Shown: positions 1 to 8,114 of the stretch, piece by piece
Layout: the number at the start of each line of letters is the position of its first letter
Numbering within the stretch: the stretch's first letter is position 1
Program-made: the position numbers and the translations under genes
Notes under the pieces: model-generated
Seen by the model: only the letters and a program-made list of their open reading frames with translations
What the model was told of the DNA's origin: nothing
Database searches by the model: none
Assembly (NCBI RefSeq): GCF_900108085.1
Contig: NZ_FNVR01000001.1
Location: 429,192 to 493,191 of the forward strand
Direction: 5' to 3'
Source of the DNA: Algoriphagus boritolerans DSM 17298 = JCM 18970
Lineage (GTDB): Bacteria; Bacteroidota; Bacteroidia; Cytophagales; Cyclobacteriaceae
Length of the DNA stretch: 64,000 nt

Positions 1-573
1 AATTCGGGATCTGAAGAATTAATGAGAATTATTTTTGATGTAGACATTTTAAACTTAATGGATTTGAGTATTATCCAGATCTTTAATATAATACCCTATT
101 TGCCAAAATATGGAATGTCTAAATTTAAAATCACTGAATATTTTAATGTTAAAGAAAGTGATATTTATTCTGTTAACTCATTTAATGAATTCGGAGACGC
201 AGTTTCCCATTGGAGTTTACCAAGACAGGAATTTCGTCCTTATCCCCAAATAAATACAAAATTTAATCCAGACGTAATAAAATGTATTATACAATTTGGT
301 AATGAATTGCAGAAAAAGAACGCAATTCTTTTAATTTCTTATCCAGGATTTCAATCTACATCCTATAATAATTCGCATAAACAAATTTATAATGTGCAAA
401 ATAAACTTGAAGAATCCGGTTTATTTGTAATTGGAAAGGCCGATAGGTATAAAATTCCTGATTCCTTAATGTTTAATACACCTTACCATTTAAGCAAAAA
501 TGGGGTGGATTATCGTACAATTTTATTAATAGAAGATATTAGTAAAGCACTCAAAAAATTGGATTATAATTAG
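1..573 (+). CDS. SGNH/DltD-like hydrolase-fold protein, 3' part
   Basis: The reading frame is open from the first base (codons before the ATG at 22 are in frame), so this is the C-terminal part of a longer protein whose start lies outside the window. The end carries a block with FNTPYHLSKNG followed by RTILLIEDI, which resembles the last conserved block (DxxH region, HL..G) of SGNH/DltD-type proteins that sit beside MBOAT acyltransferases in polysaccharide O-acetylation modules. The catalytic serine block would be upstream, so activity cannot be judged. It runs in the same direction as the glycan cassette that follows but is separated from it by 1.7 kb of decayed sequence, so it is probably the end of the preceding operon. 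Family assignment is by motif resemblance only. Confidence 0.55.
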   Translation, partial: NSGSEELMRIIFDVDILNLMDLSIIQIFNIIPYLPKYGMSKFKITEYFNVKESDIYSVNSFNEFGDAVSHWSLPRQEFRPYPQINTKFNPDVIKCIIQFGNELQKKNAILLISYPGFQSTSYNNSHKQIYNVQNKLEESGLFVIGKADRYKIPDSLMFNTPYHLSKNGVDYRTILLIEDISKALKKLDYN

Positions 574-711
574 TTAATTTTAAAAAAAAAATAATTTTTT
601 AATTATTTAAAATATAAATAAATTATTTTTTTATTTAGCCATCTAAGTATGTCGTTAGTAGTACCTTTTCCTGCAACAACCGTGAACTAGGAAACTTATT
701 AGGTGAATACC

Positions 712-963
712 GAAATGCTGAATAGGGTCGGAGTCCATCAAAATAATGACATTTCTTGGAAAGCAGAGAGGAGTGAAGGCCTATCCATTGGAACAATCTT
801 AGTAAAAGTTGACCCCGCCTACTTCCGCCCAACCGAAGTCGACCTCCTTCTCGGCGACTAAACAAAATCCAAAACACAATTGGGTTGGGAACCGGAATAT
901 GATTTGGAGGGATTGGTAGAGGATATGATGAGGGGGGATCTCAGCGTGTATAAAAAAGTCTAA
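712..963 (+). pseudogene. gmd: Relic of gmd 3' end (GDP-mannose 4,6-dehydratase), copy 1
   Basis: Frame 1 reads EMLNRVGV..., then GTILVKVDPAYFRPTEVDLL, LGD, an in-frame TAA, then TKSKTQLGWEPEYDLEGLVE and a DMM...DL ending with TAA at 961-963. This is the C-terminal third of GDP-mannose 4,6-dehydratase (short-chain dehydrogenase family, GDP-fucose pathway): the YFRPTEVD, GD.TK and LGW.P.Y blocks are diagnostic. The stop at the usual GDPTK position and the absence of the Rossmann half make it non-functional. Upstream of 712 the similarity fades into stops. Copy 2 lies 1 kb downstream, and the two copies differ at many positions, so they are not a recent duplication of one another. Confidence 0.8.
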
Positions 964-1129
964 AATTTCACAGCATGTTTTGGAGACTCCAGTGATAGGA
1001 ATCAATTAGTCCAAAAAATTTAAACACAAGTCCATTTTGTTATTAGATTTGATTGGATAACAACCAAAGTTCTTAACTTTATAGATTATAGTAGTGAAAG
1101 AAACCACCTCCAAAATTTAACCTTCAGAT

Positions 1130-1359
1130 TTTTCCAGCCACTTATTCTGGGATGTAGGGTGTTGGAATATGGGAATTTGAATGATTGGAAAATACTTAAA
1201 ACAATCTATGGTCACGATGAAATAAAAAAGATTGTTGCGACAATTCGATCAATGGATGAAGTAACACTTTCATTCCTTTGCGTCTTGTTTGATTTAGAAA
1301 GAACAAATTTTAGATGCTATACCAACAAACAGTCAGCCCAAAGCTTCTGGAAATCTTGA
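1130..1359 (+). pseudogene. DUF6922-type protein relic
   Basis: One frame (from 1130) reads FSSHLFWDV, the usual N-terminal block of DUF6922 proteins. The next frame then reads RVLEYGNLNDWK, followed by a body ending in FRCYTNKQ and a stop at 1359. In intact relatives these blocks are joined by roughly 15-20 residues, so a short deletion plus frameshift has fused them here. The open part alone could be read as a 66-residue ORF from a GTG at 1159, but that start falls inside the family domain. DUF6922 proteins are small proteins of unknown function, often next to nucleotidyltransferases. Assignment rests on remembered family motifs. Confidence 0.55.
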
Positions 1360-1558
1360 CTGCTTCGATAAGTAATTCCTATTTTGGGGAGTAGGGTATT
1401 AAAATAATAACTTTAGGAACCAATTACCTTCTCAACATCCTGTTCCGAACTTTTATGGGGAAGGGCTAGAGGGTAATGTTCGAACTCGAAATAGACAACT
1501 AAAAGAAAATTAGGTTTTGAATAAAAAGAAAATTTCAAATTTTTCCCTAACTTCTACC

Positions 1559-1831
1559 ATGTCTAAAACCAAAAAACAAATAAACCTTGTGGAAGAGCCT
1601 TACGTGGAAACATACCAAATCCCATTGGAGCAAAAGGTGATGCAATTTTTGCGAATAGCTGAGACACTACCTCCCACAAAGCTTAAGGAAATTGTTGAAA
1701 AACTCGAATAATTGATGAGTACCAAGCCGATTGATTCCGATTTCTCCTTATTTCTGTTGGAAGATCCAATTATGAGTGATGCCCAATTTGAAACATTTCT
1801 CCAGAATAAAAGGCTTAGAAATTCTTGCTAG
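1559..1831 (+). pseudogene. Small hypothetical ORF split by an in-frame stop
   Basis: From the ATG at 1559 the frame encodes about 50 residues, including VEEPYVETYQIPLEQKV and a helical ...LPPTKLKEIVEKLE end, then TAA at 1709-1711. The same frame continues without another stop as LMSTKPIDSDFSLFLLEDP and IMSDAQFETFLQNKR to TAG at 1829-1831. The continuation looks like the C-terminal half of one short acidic protein, so either one gene carries a nonsense mutation or two tiny ORFs lie end to end. I do not recognise the family; the pattern resembles small antitoxin-like proteins. It stands alone in the debris zone. Confidence 0.35.
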
Positions 1832-1921
1832 CTAAAGAGAAACTTAAGGTTCATAATACAGTAACGGAACATAAAGCCAAGACTTTACCATTAACCAATC
1901 AACCATCCAACCCTTAACGTA

Positions 1922-2130
1922 GGCCTTGTACTTATTAAGGTAGACCTGAGTAATTTTAGGCCGACGGGAGTCGATCTCCTGCTCGGTGACCTGACCAAAT
2001 CCAAAACCCAAACGGCTGGGAACCGCAGTATAATATTGATGGATTGGCGGAGTATATGATGAACACTGATATTAGGTTGATTCAATATGATATATTCTTA
2101 TTAGAAAAGGGGCATGAGGTATATAGATAA
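1922..2130 (+). pseudogene. gmd: Relic of gmd 3' end, copy 2
   Basis: Reads GLVLIKVDLSNFRPTGVDLL, LGD, LTKSKTQ, then loses one base within the LGW block and continues in another frame as GWEPQYNIDGLAEYMM and ...LLEKGHEVYR before TAA at 2128-2130. This is the same GDP-mannose 4,6-dehydratase C-terminus as copy 1, but from a different allele: it extends past the end of copy 1 into a longer tail. The frameshift and missing N-terminal two thirds show it is dead. It sits immediately upstream of the flippase that opens the AT-rich cassette. Confidence 0.78.
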
Positions 2131-2354
2131 TTGGAGTAATAATTAGGTAAGATTAAATCTCATCAAATGTTAGTTTTTTTTATTTTTTATTATTATTATT
2201 AATATGACTATTTTGAAGGAGTTTAACTAATCTGTAATCTGTATTAAATCCTAAAGACAGTTTGACTTTATATTTATAGTTAAATTTAAAACTTCTGACA
2301 TCAATTTCTTCTTCCAAACTCATAGCCAAAAATACTCTGTTTCTGTATTTTCGA

Positions 2355-3821
2355 ATGATGCTAACTTTAGTTGTCTCGCTATATACATCAAGAGTTATTT
2401 TAAATGTACTTGGTGTTCAAGATTATGGTATATATACTGTAGTTGGAGGGATTGTGGCTATGTTTGGATTTTTTAACTCAGCCATGTCATCTGCAACTCA
2501 GCGATATTTGGCAATAGAAATTGGAAAAGGAAAGGATGGAGATGTAAGAAAAGTTTTCAACTCTAGTTATCTTATCCATATAGGTATTGCTTTTGTTGTG
2601 TTAATGTTTGCAGAGACTTTAGGTCTTTGGTTTTTAAATAATAAACTCAAAATACCTATTAATAGAATCGATGAAGCAAACTTTGTTTATCAATTCTCAA
2701 TAATTGCTAGTTTAATTACTATAAGTCAAGTACCTTTCAATTCCTTGATTCTAGCTAAGGAACGAATGAATATATTTGCAGTCATTAGTATAGTTGAAGT
2801 TGTACTCAAACTATTAATTGTTTATTTGTTATTTATTTCTCCTTTTGACAAGTTGAAAAGTTATTCGCTACTTACAGTTTTTGTTTCTATAAGTATTTAT
2901 TTTGTATATAAAAGTTATTGTTTAAAAAAATTTGATGAATCTAAATTTAAAATTTACAAGGATAAAATATTTTTTGTCGAATTATTAACTTATTCAAGCT
3001 GGAATTTATTTGGTAATTTTGCTGCTATTTCTAAGCAACAAGGAAATAATATTTTATTAAATATTTTCTTTGGATCAACTTTAAATGCAACTTTTGGTGT
3101 TATGTTACAAGTTCAATATGCAGTAAGTTCATTTGTACATAATTTTCAGACCGCAGTAAATCCTCAAATTTACAAAAATTATGCGCAAAACAATTATTGT
3201 AAAGTTGAGAAATTAATTCTGCAGAGCTCTCGGTTTTCGTTTTTCTTATTGCTTATTTTAATAAGTCCTATAATTTTCAATATCAATTTTATTTTACTTT
3301 GGTGGCTTAAAAATCCACCAGAGTATTCCAATATTTTCGTTACTCTTATTTTGATCAATTTGTTAATTGAATCTATATCCTACCCTTTAATTACCGCTGC
3401 ACTAGCTACCGGAAGAATTAGAAATTATCAAATTGTTATTGGAACTATTCTCTTTTTAAATTTGCCTATTTCATATGTTTTTTTTAAATTTCTCAATAAT
3501 CCTTTTGTTTTTCTTTATATAGCTATTGCTTTGTCGATAGTATCTCTATGTTTTAGAGCTTTATTCTTAAGATCATTAATAAATTTTAAAATCATTAACT
3601 TTATGAGATATACTATTTTACCTATTGTAATTTTATTTTCCCTTAATTTATTTTTATTTTTTTTTCTAAAAGGCTACTTAGGTATTTCAAGTGAAATTTT
3701 TGACGTTATTAAGTCATCTCTTGTAATTTTAGTAATTAATTTAACTATTATTTATTTATTTGGAATTCAAAAATCTGAAAAGGATACAATTAGAAATTAT
3801 ATTTTGGCAAAGATCAAGTAA
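2355..3821 (+). CDS. Wzx-type polysaccharide flippase (MATE/MVF superfamily)
   Basis: A 488-residue, strongly hydrophobic protein with about a dozen predicted membrane segments. It begins with the LVVSLYTSRVILNVLGVQDYG block typical of O-antigen/teichoic acid flippases that move undecaprenyl-linked repeat units to the outer leaflet. The ATG at 2355 is probably not the native start: the frame is open upstream and encodes SSSKLIAKNTLFLYFR, exactly the usual N-terminus of this family, but without ATG, GTG or TTG. An ATT at 2304 sits where the initiator is expected. Either a rare start is used, or the start was lost and translation begins late. It opens the cassette; its stop overlaps the next ATG (TAATG at 3819-3823). 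Confidence 0.85.
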   Translation: MMLTLVVSLYTSRVILNVLGVQDYGIYTVVGGIVAMFGFFNSAMSSATQRYLAIEIGKGKDGDVRKVFNSSYLIHIGIAFVVLMFAETLGLWFLNNKLKIPINRIDEANFVYQFSIIASLITISQVPFNSLILAKERMNIFAVISIVEVVLKLLIVYLLFISPFDKLKSYSLLTVFVSISIYFVYKSYCLKKFDESKFKIYKDKIFFVELLTYSSWNLFGNFAAISKQQGNNILLNIFFGSTLNATFGVMLQVQYAVSSFVHNFQTAVNPQIYKNYAQNNYCKVEKLILQSSRFSFFLLLILISPIIFNINFILLWWLKNPPEYSNIFVTLILINLLIESISYPLITAALATGRIRNYQIVIGTILFLNLPISYVFFKFLNNPFVFLYIAIALSIVSLCFRALFLRSLINFKIINFMRYTILPIVILFSLNLFLFFFLKGYLGISSEIFDVIKSSLVILVINLTIIYLFGIQKSEKDTIRNYILAKIK

Positions 3822-5140
3822 TGAAAGCAAGTATAACTGATTTAGTAGCTAATGGTCTCTGCACTGGTTGTGGAATTTGTACATCTGAGAGTGCAGGAGC
3901 TTTAGAAATGAAATGGAATGAAGACGGTTTTCTCATTCCTGTACATAATGGTCAAAAGTATGATATGGAAAGAACAGTAAAGCTATGTCCTTTTAATCCT
4001 AGTCCAGATGACTCCATCAAGGATGAAGATGTTCTAAGTTTGAAATATTTGAAGGATACTACACAATATGATGATCGTGTTGGTCGATTTTTAAATACTT
4101 ATGTAGGATATAGCAACCAATTTAGGTCTACTTCTTCATCTGGAGGTATTGCTACTTATGTATTTAAGCAACTACTCATTTTAAATATAGTAGATTATAT
4201 ATATATTGTAAAGGAAGATAATGGATCATACTCTTATCAATTATTCAACAATATTGAAGAGATAGAATCTGTTTCTAAAACAAGATATATTCCAGTTACC
4301 ATGGAGAGTCTGTTTAAACAAATAAATTGTCTTGACGGAAAAATTGGTATTTCTGGAGTTGCCTGTTTTGTTAAAGCTATTCGATTAAAACAACATTATC
4401 ATCCAGATCTATATCAAAAAATTCCATTTTTAGTTGGTATAATTTGTGGTGGATGGAAGAGTAGTTTTTTTTCTGATTTTCTGTCTCAGACAGCTGGAAT
4501 TCAAAATGAATATTCTGAGCAAGAATATAGAATTAAGGATCCAAAAAGTTTAGCATCTGATTATTCATATGGTGCAAAGGATGATCTAGGGAATTTTCAT
4601 AGTATTAAAATGGCGAAAGTAGGGGATATGTGGGGAACTGGATTATTTAAATCTAGAGCATGCGATTTTTGTACAGATGTAATGACAGAACTCGCCGATA
4701 TATCTTTAGGGGATGCTTGGCTTCCTGAATATCGGAATGATGGATTAGGAAATAATATTATTGTTACTAGGAGTAAAATGGCTGATCTGATAATTTCCAA
4801 TGGAATTTCATCTGGTGAATTAAAAGTTAGTTTTATTTCAACGGGTAAAATTATTCAATCCCAGTTGCCAAGTTTTGCGCATAGACAAGATGCAATAAAA
4901 TTTCGTTTAAATATCTCAAATTTTAAAGGGCATTTGACTCCTTATATTAGAAAGCGAGTTCTAAAATCAATTTCATTAGCTTATAGCTTAGTTCAAATCC
5001 AAAGGGAGCGAACACGTTATAGAAGTTTTAAATATTGGAAAGAAAGTAAAAATTCAAATGTTTTTATTGATAAAATAAACTTTGATCTAAAACTTTTAAA
5101 ATATCTAACAAAAATATATCACAGATTAAGAAATTTATGA
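3821..5140 (+). CDS. Coenzyme F420 hydrogenase beta-subunit-like iron-sulfur protein
   Basis: A 439-residue soluble protein. The N-terminus carries C14-x2-C17-x2-C20 and C56 in an LCPFNP context, a 4Fe-4S ferredoxin-like pattern. The middle and C-terminus fit the FrhB/FdhB N and C domains (SSSGGIATYVFKQLL near residue 105; ACDFCTDVMTELADISLGDA near 285). Such proteins are common in polysaccharide clusters next to pyruvyl transferases, as here; their role there is not established, and a redox modification of a sugar or support of the pyruvylation step are possibilities. F420 itself is not expected in Bacteroidota. The start overlaps the flippase stop by one base; the stop overlaps the next gene as ATGA. 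Confidence 0.85.
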   Translation: MKASITDLVANGLCTGCGICTSESAGALEMKWNEDGFLIPVHNGQKYDMERTVKLCPFNPSPDDSIKDEDVLSLKYLKDTTQYDDRVGRFLNTYVGYSNQFRSTSSSGGIATYVFKQLLILNIVDYIYIVKEDNGSYSYQLFNNIEEIESVSKTRYIPVTMESLFKQINCLDGKIGISGVACFVKAIRLKQHYHPDLYQKIPFLVGIICGGWKSSFFSDFLSQTAGIQNEYSEQEYRIKDPKSLASDYSYGAKDDLGNFHSIKMAKVGDMWGTGLFKSRACDFCTDVMTELADISLGDAWLPEYRNDGLGNNIIVTRSKMADLIISNGISSGELKVSFISTGKIIQSQLPSFAHRQDAIKFRLNISNFKGHLTPYIRKRVLKSISLAYSLVQIQRERTRYRSFKYWKESKNSNVFIDKINFDLKLLKYLTKIYHRLRNL

Positions 5141-6252
5141 AAATTGGTATTCTTACACAACCTTTGGGCCATAACTATGGAGGAATTTTGCAGAATTTTG
5201 CATTACAGAAGTTTTTAAGAAACAACGAATATAGTGTCTCTACAATTAATCTTCGTGGTTTACAAAGAAAAAGTTCTTTACAAAGTCGATTTAAAACACA
5301 AGTTGCTATTTCTATTAAAAAAGTAGCTAAATCTTATATTTCCAAAGATAGTTTATATTTAGCTCTTCAAGACTTTATTCAAAATGAAATTATCTTAACA
5401 GAGCCTTATAATGCTCCATTAAAACGCACCACTTTAACCAATCATAATTTTGATACATTTATAGTCGGTAGTGACCAAGTTTGGCGTCCTTCATACTCGC
5501 CCAATCTTTTGAATTATTTTCTTGATTTTTGTAAAGAAGAACAAGTTCGTAAGATCTCATATGGGGCTTCTTTTGGTAATGGGGAAAGTGAATATACTTC
5601 AAAAGAATTAATTGAATGTAAAAAGCTTCTTTCTTTATTTGACGGAGTTTCAGTTAGAGAAGAAACAGGTGTCAAATCCTGCAAAGATCTTTTTGACATC
5701 AATTCAACTTTAGTCTGTGACCCAACACTGCTTCTTTCTGCCGATGATTATAAATCCAAAATAAATAAATTCCACGGTAATTCTATTTGTGCATTTTACC
5801 TATTAAGCCCTAATTTTGAGAAAATTAGTTTTATTTTAAGTTACTGTAAAAAAAATAATTTGATACCTGTTTCTATGACTCCACTCAAACACTCAAATTC
5901 TGAGACGGCGAAGCATATTTTTTCGCCTACTTATATGATATCAGTCTCTGAGTGGTTAGGTTTTATATCAAATAGTAATTTAGTAATCACAGATTCTTTT
6001 CATGGGACTATTTTTTCTGTGATTTTTAATACACCATTTTTGACATTCGATAATCCTAGTCGAGGATCGGATCGAATTAAAGGATTCCTGAATATAACAA
6101 ATTTAGAAAATCATTTTTTATCAAATGAAACGACGATTGAAAGCGAAAATCATTTGATTCCAACAATTGATTGGCAAATTGTAAATGAGTCATTAAGACC
6201 ATTAGTAGAATCGTCCAAGCATTTCCTTAATTATCATTTAAAATTAAATTGA
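5137..6252 (+). CDS. Polysaccharide pyruvyl transferase family protein
   Basis: A 371-residue protein opening with MKIGILTQPLGHNYGGILQN, the usual start of WcaK/CsaB-type pyruvyl transferases, and carrying FIVGSDQVWRP (about residue 110) and TDSFHGTIFSVIFNTPF (about residue 288), the two best conserved blocks. The family transfers pyruvate from phosphoenolpyruvate to a sugar as a ketal, giving the glycan a negative charge. Translationally coupled to the upstream FrhB-like gene by an ATGA overlap, which supports a joint job in glycan decoration. The target sugar cannot be read from sequence. Confidence 0.88.
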   Translation: MKIGILTQPLGHNYGGILQNFALQKFLRNNEYSVSTINLRGLQRKSSLQSRFKTQVAISIKKVAKSYISKDSLYLALQDFIQNEIILTEPYNAPLKRTTLTNHNFDTFIVGSDQVWRPSYSPNLLNYFLDFCKEEQVRKISYGASFGNGESEYTSKELIECKKLLSLFDGVSVREETGVKSCKDLFDINSTLVCDPTLLLSADDYKSKINKFHGNSICAFYLLSPNFEKISFILSYCKKNNLIPVSMTPLKHSNSETAKHIFSPTYMISVSEWLGFISNSNLVITDSFHGTIFSVIFNTPFLTFDNPSRGSDRIKGFLNITNLENHFLSNETTIESENHLIPTIDWQIVNESLRPLVESSKHFLNYHLKLN

Positions 6253-6261
6253 TTTTGGATT

Positions 6262-7272
6262 ATGATGGTCTCGGTCATAGTACCTTGTTATAATTCAGAA
6301 ATATGGTTACCAAATTGTATTAATTCTGTTCTTGAACAATCATACTATAATTGGGAATTGATTTTGATAAATGACGGCTCTAGTGATTCGACCTTGGATT
6401 TATGTAAGACCTATTCGAATCTAGATACAAGAATTAAATTTGTAGACCAAACAAACCAAGGAGTTGTTGTGGCTCGTTATAACGGTTTTCTCGCATCATC
6501 TGGAAAAATTATCCTTTTTCTTGATTCAGATGATAAGTTTAAACCACAGGCGTTTGAATTAGTAGCAAGGGTGATGGATTCAAATAATTATGACCTTCTT
6601 AGATTTGGATTTGATTATTGTGACCACAATTGGAATTCTTTACGAAGGAATTTTCCAGATATCAGTGGCACAGTAAATCAAAGAAAATTAATGCTTGAAC
6701 TTGAGGATCCTTTAAAGAATTATTCCTCACCAAGCATTTGGGATAAGGCCTATACCCGTAATTTAGCTGAAAAAGTTTTCTCACTTACTAAAGATATACG
6801 TATTCGTCATTCTGAGGACATGCTTTTTTCTTTAACCGCTTTAATTTTGTCTCAAAATACATTATTTATACAAAATTCATTATATCTTTATTTACAAAGG
6901 CCTGGATCGATGATCCATTCTTTGAATAGAACTTCCATTTCAGACAAAGAATTATATATAAAATCATTAAAAAAATTAACTAATGAGCTTCCAAAAGGAT
7001 TTAGAAAAAGGATGGATGATCTTGTAAATAAGGAATCAAATGAAGCAATAGTATATATTTTAGCTAATGCTTCTTTATATTCAAAAAATTATATTTATTT
7101 ATGTCAACTTATTTCAAGTCTGCGGAAGTCGTTTATTTATCAAGAACATGTGTTTGGGAAAAGCTGGAGACTGAAATATATTTTTAGGGATTTACTTTTT
7201 TATATTCCATTTATATTTTCATTTCTTTTATTGACAAGGGCGTTTGTTTTAAAAAAGATTTTAAATAATTGA
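6262..7272 (+). CDS. Glycosyltransferase family 2
   Basis: A 336-residue GT-A enzyme. The N-terminus has VSVIVPCYNSEIWLPNCI; the nucleotide-binding NDGSSDST follows near residue 39 and a DSDD (DxD) metal site near residue 90. A hydrophobic C-terminal tail (about residues 310-335) may associate with the membrane. It probably adds one residue of the lipid-linked repeat unit in the cytoplasm; donor and linkage unknown. Two start codons are adjacent (6262 and 6265). A short 9-nt gap separates it from the pyruvyl transferase. Confidence 0.88.
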   Translation: MMVSVIVPCYNSEIWLPNCINSVLEQSYYNWELILINDGSSDSTLDLCKTYSNLDTRIKFVDQTNQGVVVARYNGFLASSGKIILFLDSDDKFKPQAFELVARVMDSNNYDLLRFGFDYCDHNWNSLRRNFPDISGTVNQRKLMLELEDPLKNYSSPSIWDKAYTRNLAEKVFSLTKDIRIRHSEDMLFSLTALILSQNTLFIQNSLYLYLQRPGSMIHSLNRTSISDKELYIKSLKKLTNELPKGFRKRMDDLVNKESNEAIVYILANASLYSKNYIYLCQLISSLRKSFIYQEHVFGKSWRLKYIFRDLLFYIPFIFSFLLLTRAFVLKKILNN

Positions 7273-7312
7273 TTATTTGATTGTTTATGGTTATTATATA
7301 ATAAGATTAATA

Positions 7313-8026
7313 ATGGTGAAAATTTCTGTAATTACTGTATGTTTCAATGCTATTTTAGATATTGAAATGACAATTCACTCAGTTATAAATCAGAGTTATA
7401 AAAATATTGAATATATTATAATTGATGGAGGATCTACAGATGGTACTCTTGAAATTATTTACAAATATAAAGGATCTATTGATGTTATAGTTACTGAGCC
7501 TGATAATGGTATATTTGACGCAATGAATAAGGGAATAAAACTTTGTACTGGAACATGGGTGAATTTTATGAATGCGGGGGATAGATTTTATAGTTTAGAA
7601 ACCATAAAAGATATTTTCGAAAAAGACGAAAAATATTCTAAAATTGGTGTTATATACGGAAGTACTATTACTAGTGGATTAATTAATCGTCCTCATAGAT
7701 TATCTTCATTAAAGTATGGAGGTATAATGGCTTGTCATCAGTCAATTTTTTATAATAGGGACATCTGCAAAAAAGAATTGTATTATAAAACCAAACATAA
7801 ATATTATGGAGATATTGAATTAACTAGAAGGCTTTTTTTAAAAAAAGTATCTTTCCAAGAAGTTCCTATAATTATTTCTAACTATAAAGGAGAAGGTTTC
7901 TCATCTAAAGTATCAACATCGGCAAGACTTGCTAAGTTTAGTTATCTTTTTCAAAATATGGGATTCAAAGGTATTGTGTTTGGGATTTTTGGGAAATTAA
8001 TATATATTCGTAAAACCAGAATTTAA
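7313..8026 (+). CDS. Glycosyltransferase family 2 (WcaE-like)
   Basis: A protein of about 237 residues beginning MVKISVITVCFNA, with IDGGSTDGT (near residue 45), DNGIFDAMNKGI and an NAGD metal site. This is the compact GT2 subclass (PslC/WcaE-like, 'D.GiyDAMNKGi'), also represented by the gene at 12893. The ATG at 7313 is preferred over an upstream in-frame TTG at 7277 because the catalytic domain begins at once after it. The 88-bp gap that follows is the longest inside the cassette core and is very AT-rich. Substrate unknown. Confidence 0.87.
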   Translation: MVKISVITVCFNAILDIEMTIHSVINQSYKNIEYIIIDGGSTDGTLEIIYKYKGSIDVIVTEPDNGIFDAMNKGIKLCTGTWVNFMNAGDRFYSLETIKDIFEKDEKYSKIGVIYGSTITSGLINRPHRLSSLKYGGIMACHQSIFYNRDICKKELYYKTKHKYYGDIELTRRLFLKKVSFQEVPIIISNYKGEGFSSKVSTSARLAKFSYLFQNMGFKGIVFGIFGKLIYIRKTRI

Positions 8027-8114
8027 TAATAATTAAATTTAAGATTATCCATTATAAAAAAATTTAGTTTTTTAATTAATTTCATTATACAAATATTTAC
8101 TATTAAATTATTAA

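Larger units (their letters stand above)
574..2303. other. Debris zone between two glycan gene blocks
   Basis: About 1.7 kb without an intact gene of recognised family. It holds an A/T-homopolymer stretch (580-635), two decayed 3' ends of gmd (712-963 and 1922-2130), a DUF6922 relic (1130-1359) and a small ORF broken by an in-frame stop (1559-1831), all on the + strand. Composition alternates between GC-richer patches (the gmd relics) and AT-rich spacer. The antisense ORFs over the gmd relics are shadows. I read the zone as a recombination junction at the left edge of the polysaccharide cassette. Confidence 0.6.

Noticed and set aside
635..1005. Minus-strand ORFs opposite the first gmd relic
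   Set aside because: They are the shadow of the GC-richer relic on the + strand and have no protein-like features.
7277..7312. Upstream TTG start for the GT2 at 7313
   Set aside because: Adds 12 unconserved residues before the canonical MVKISVITV start.
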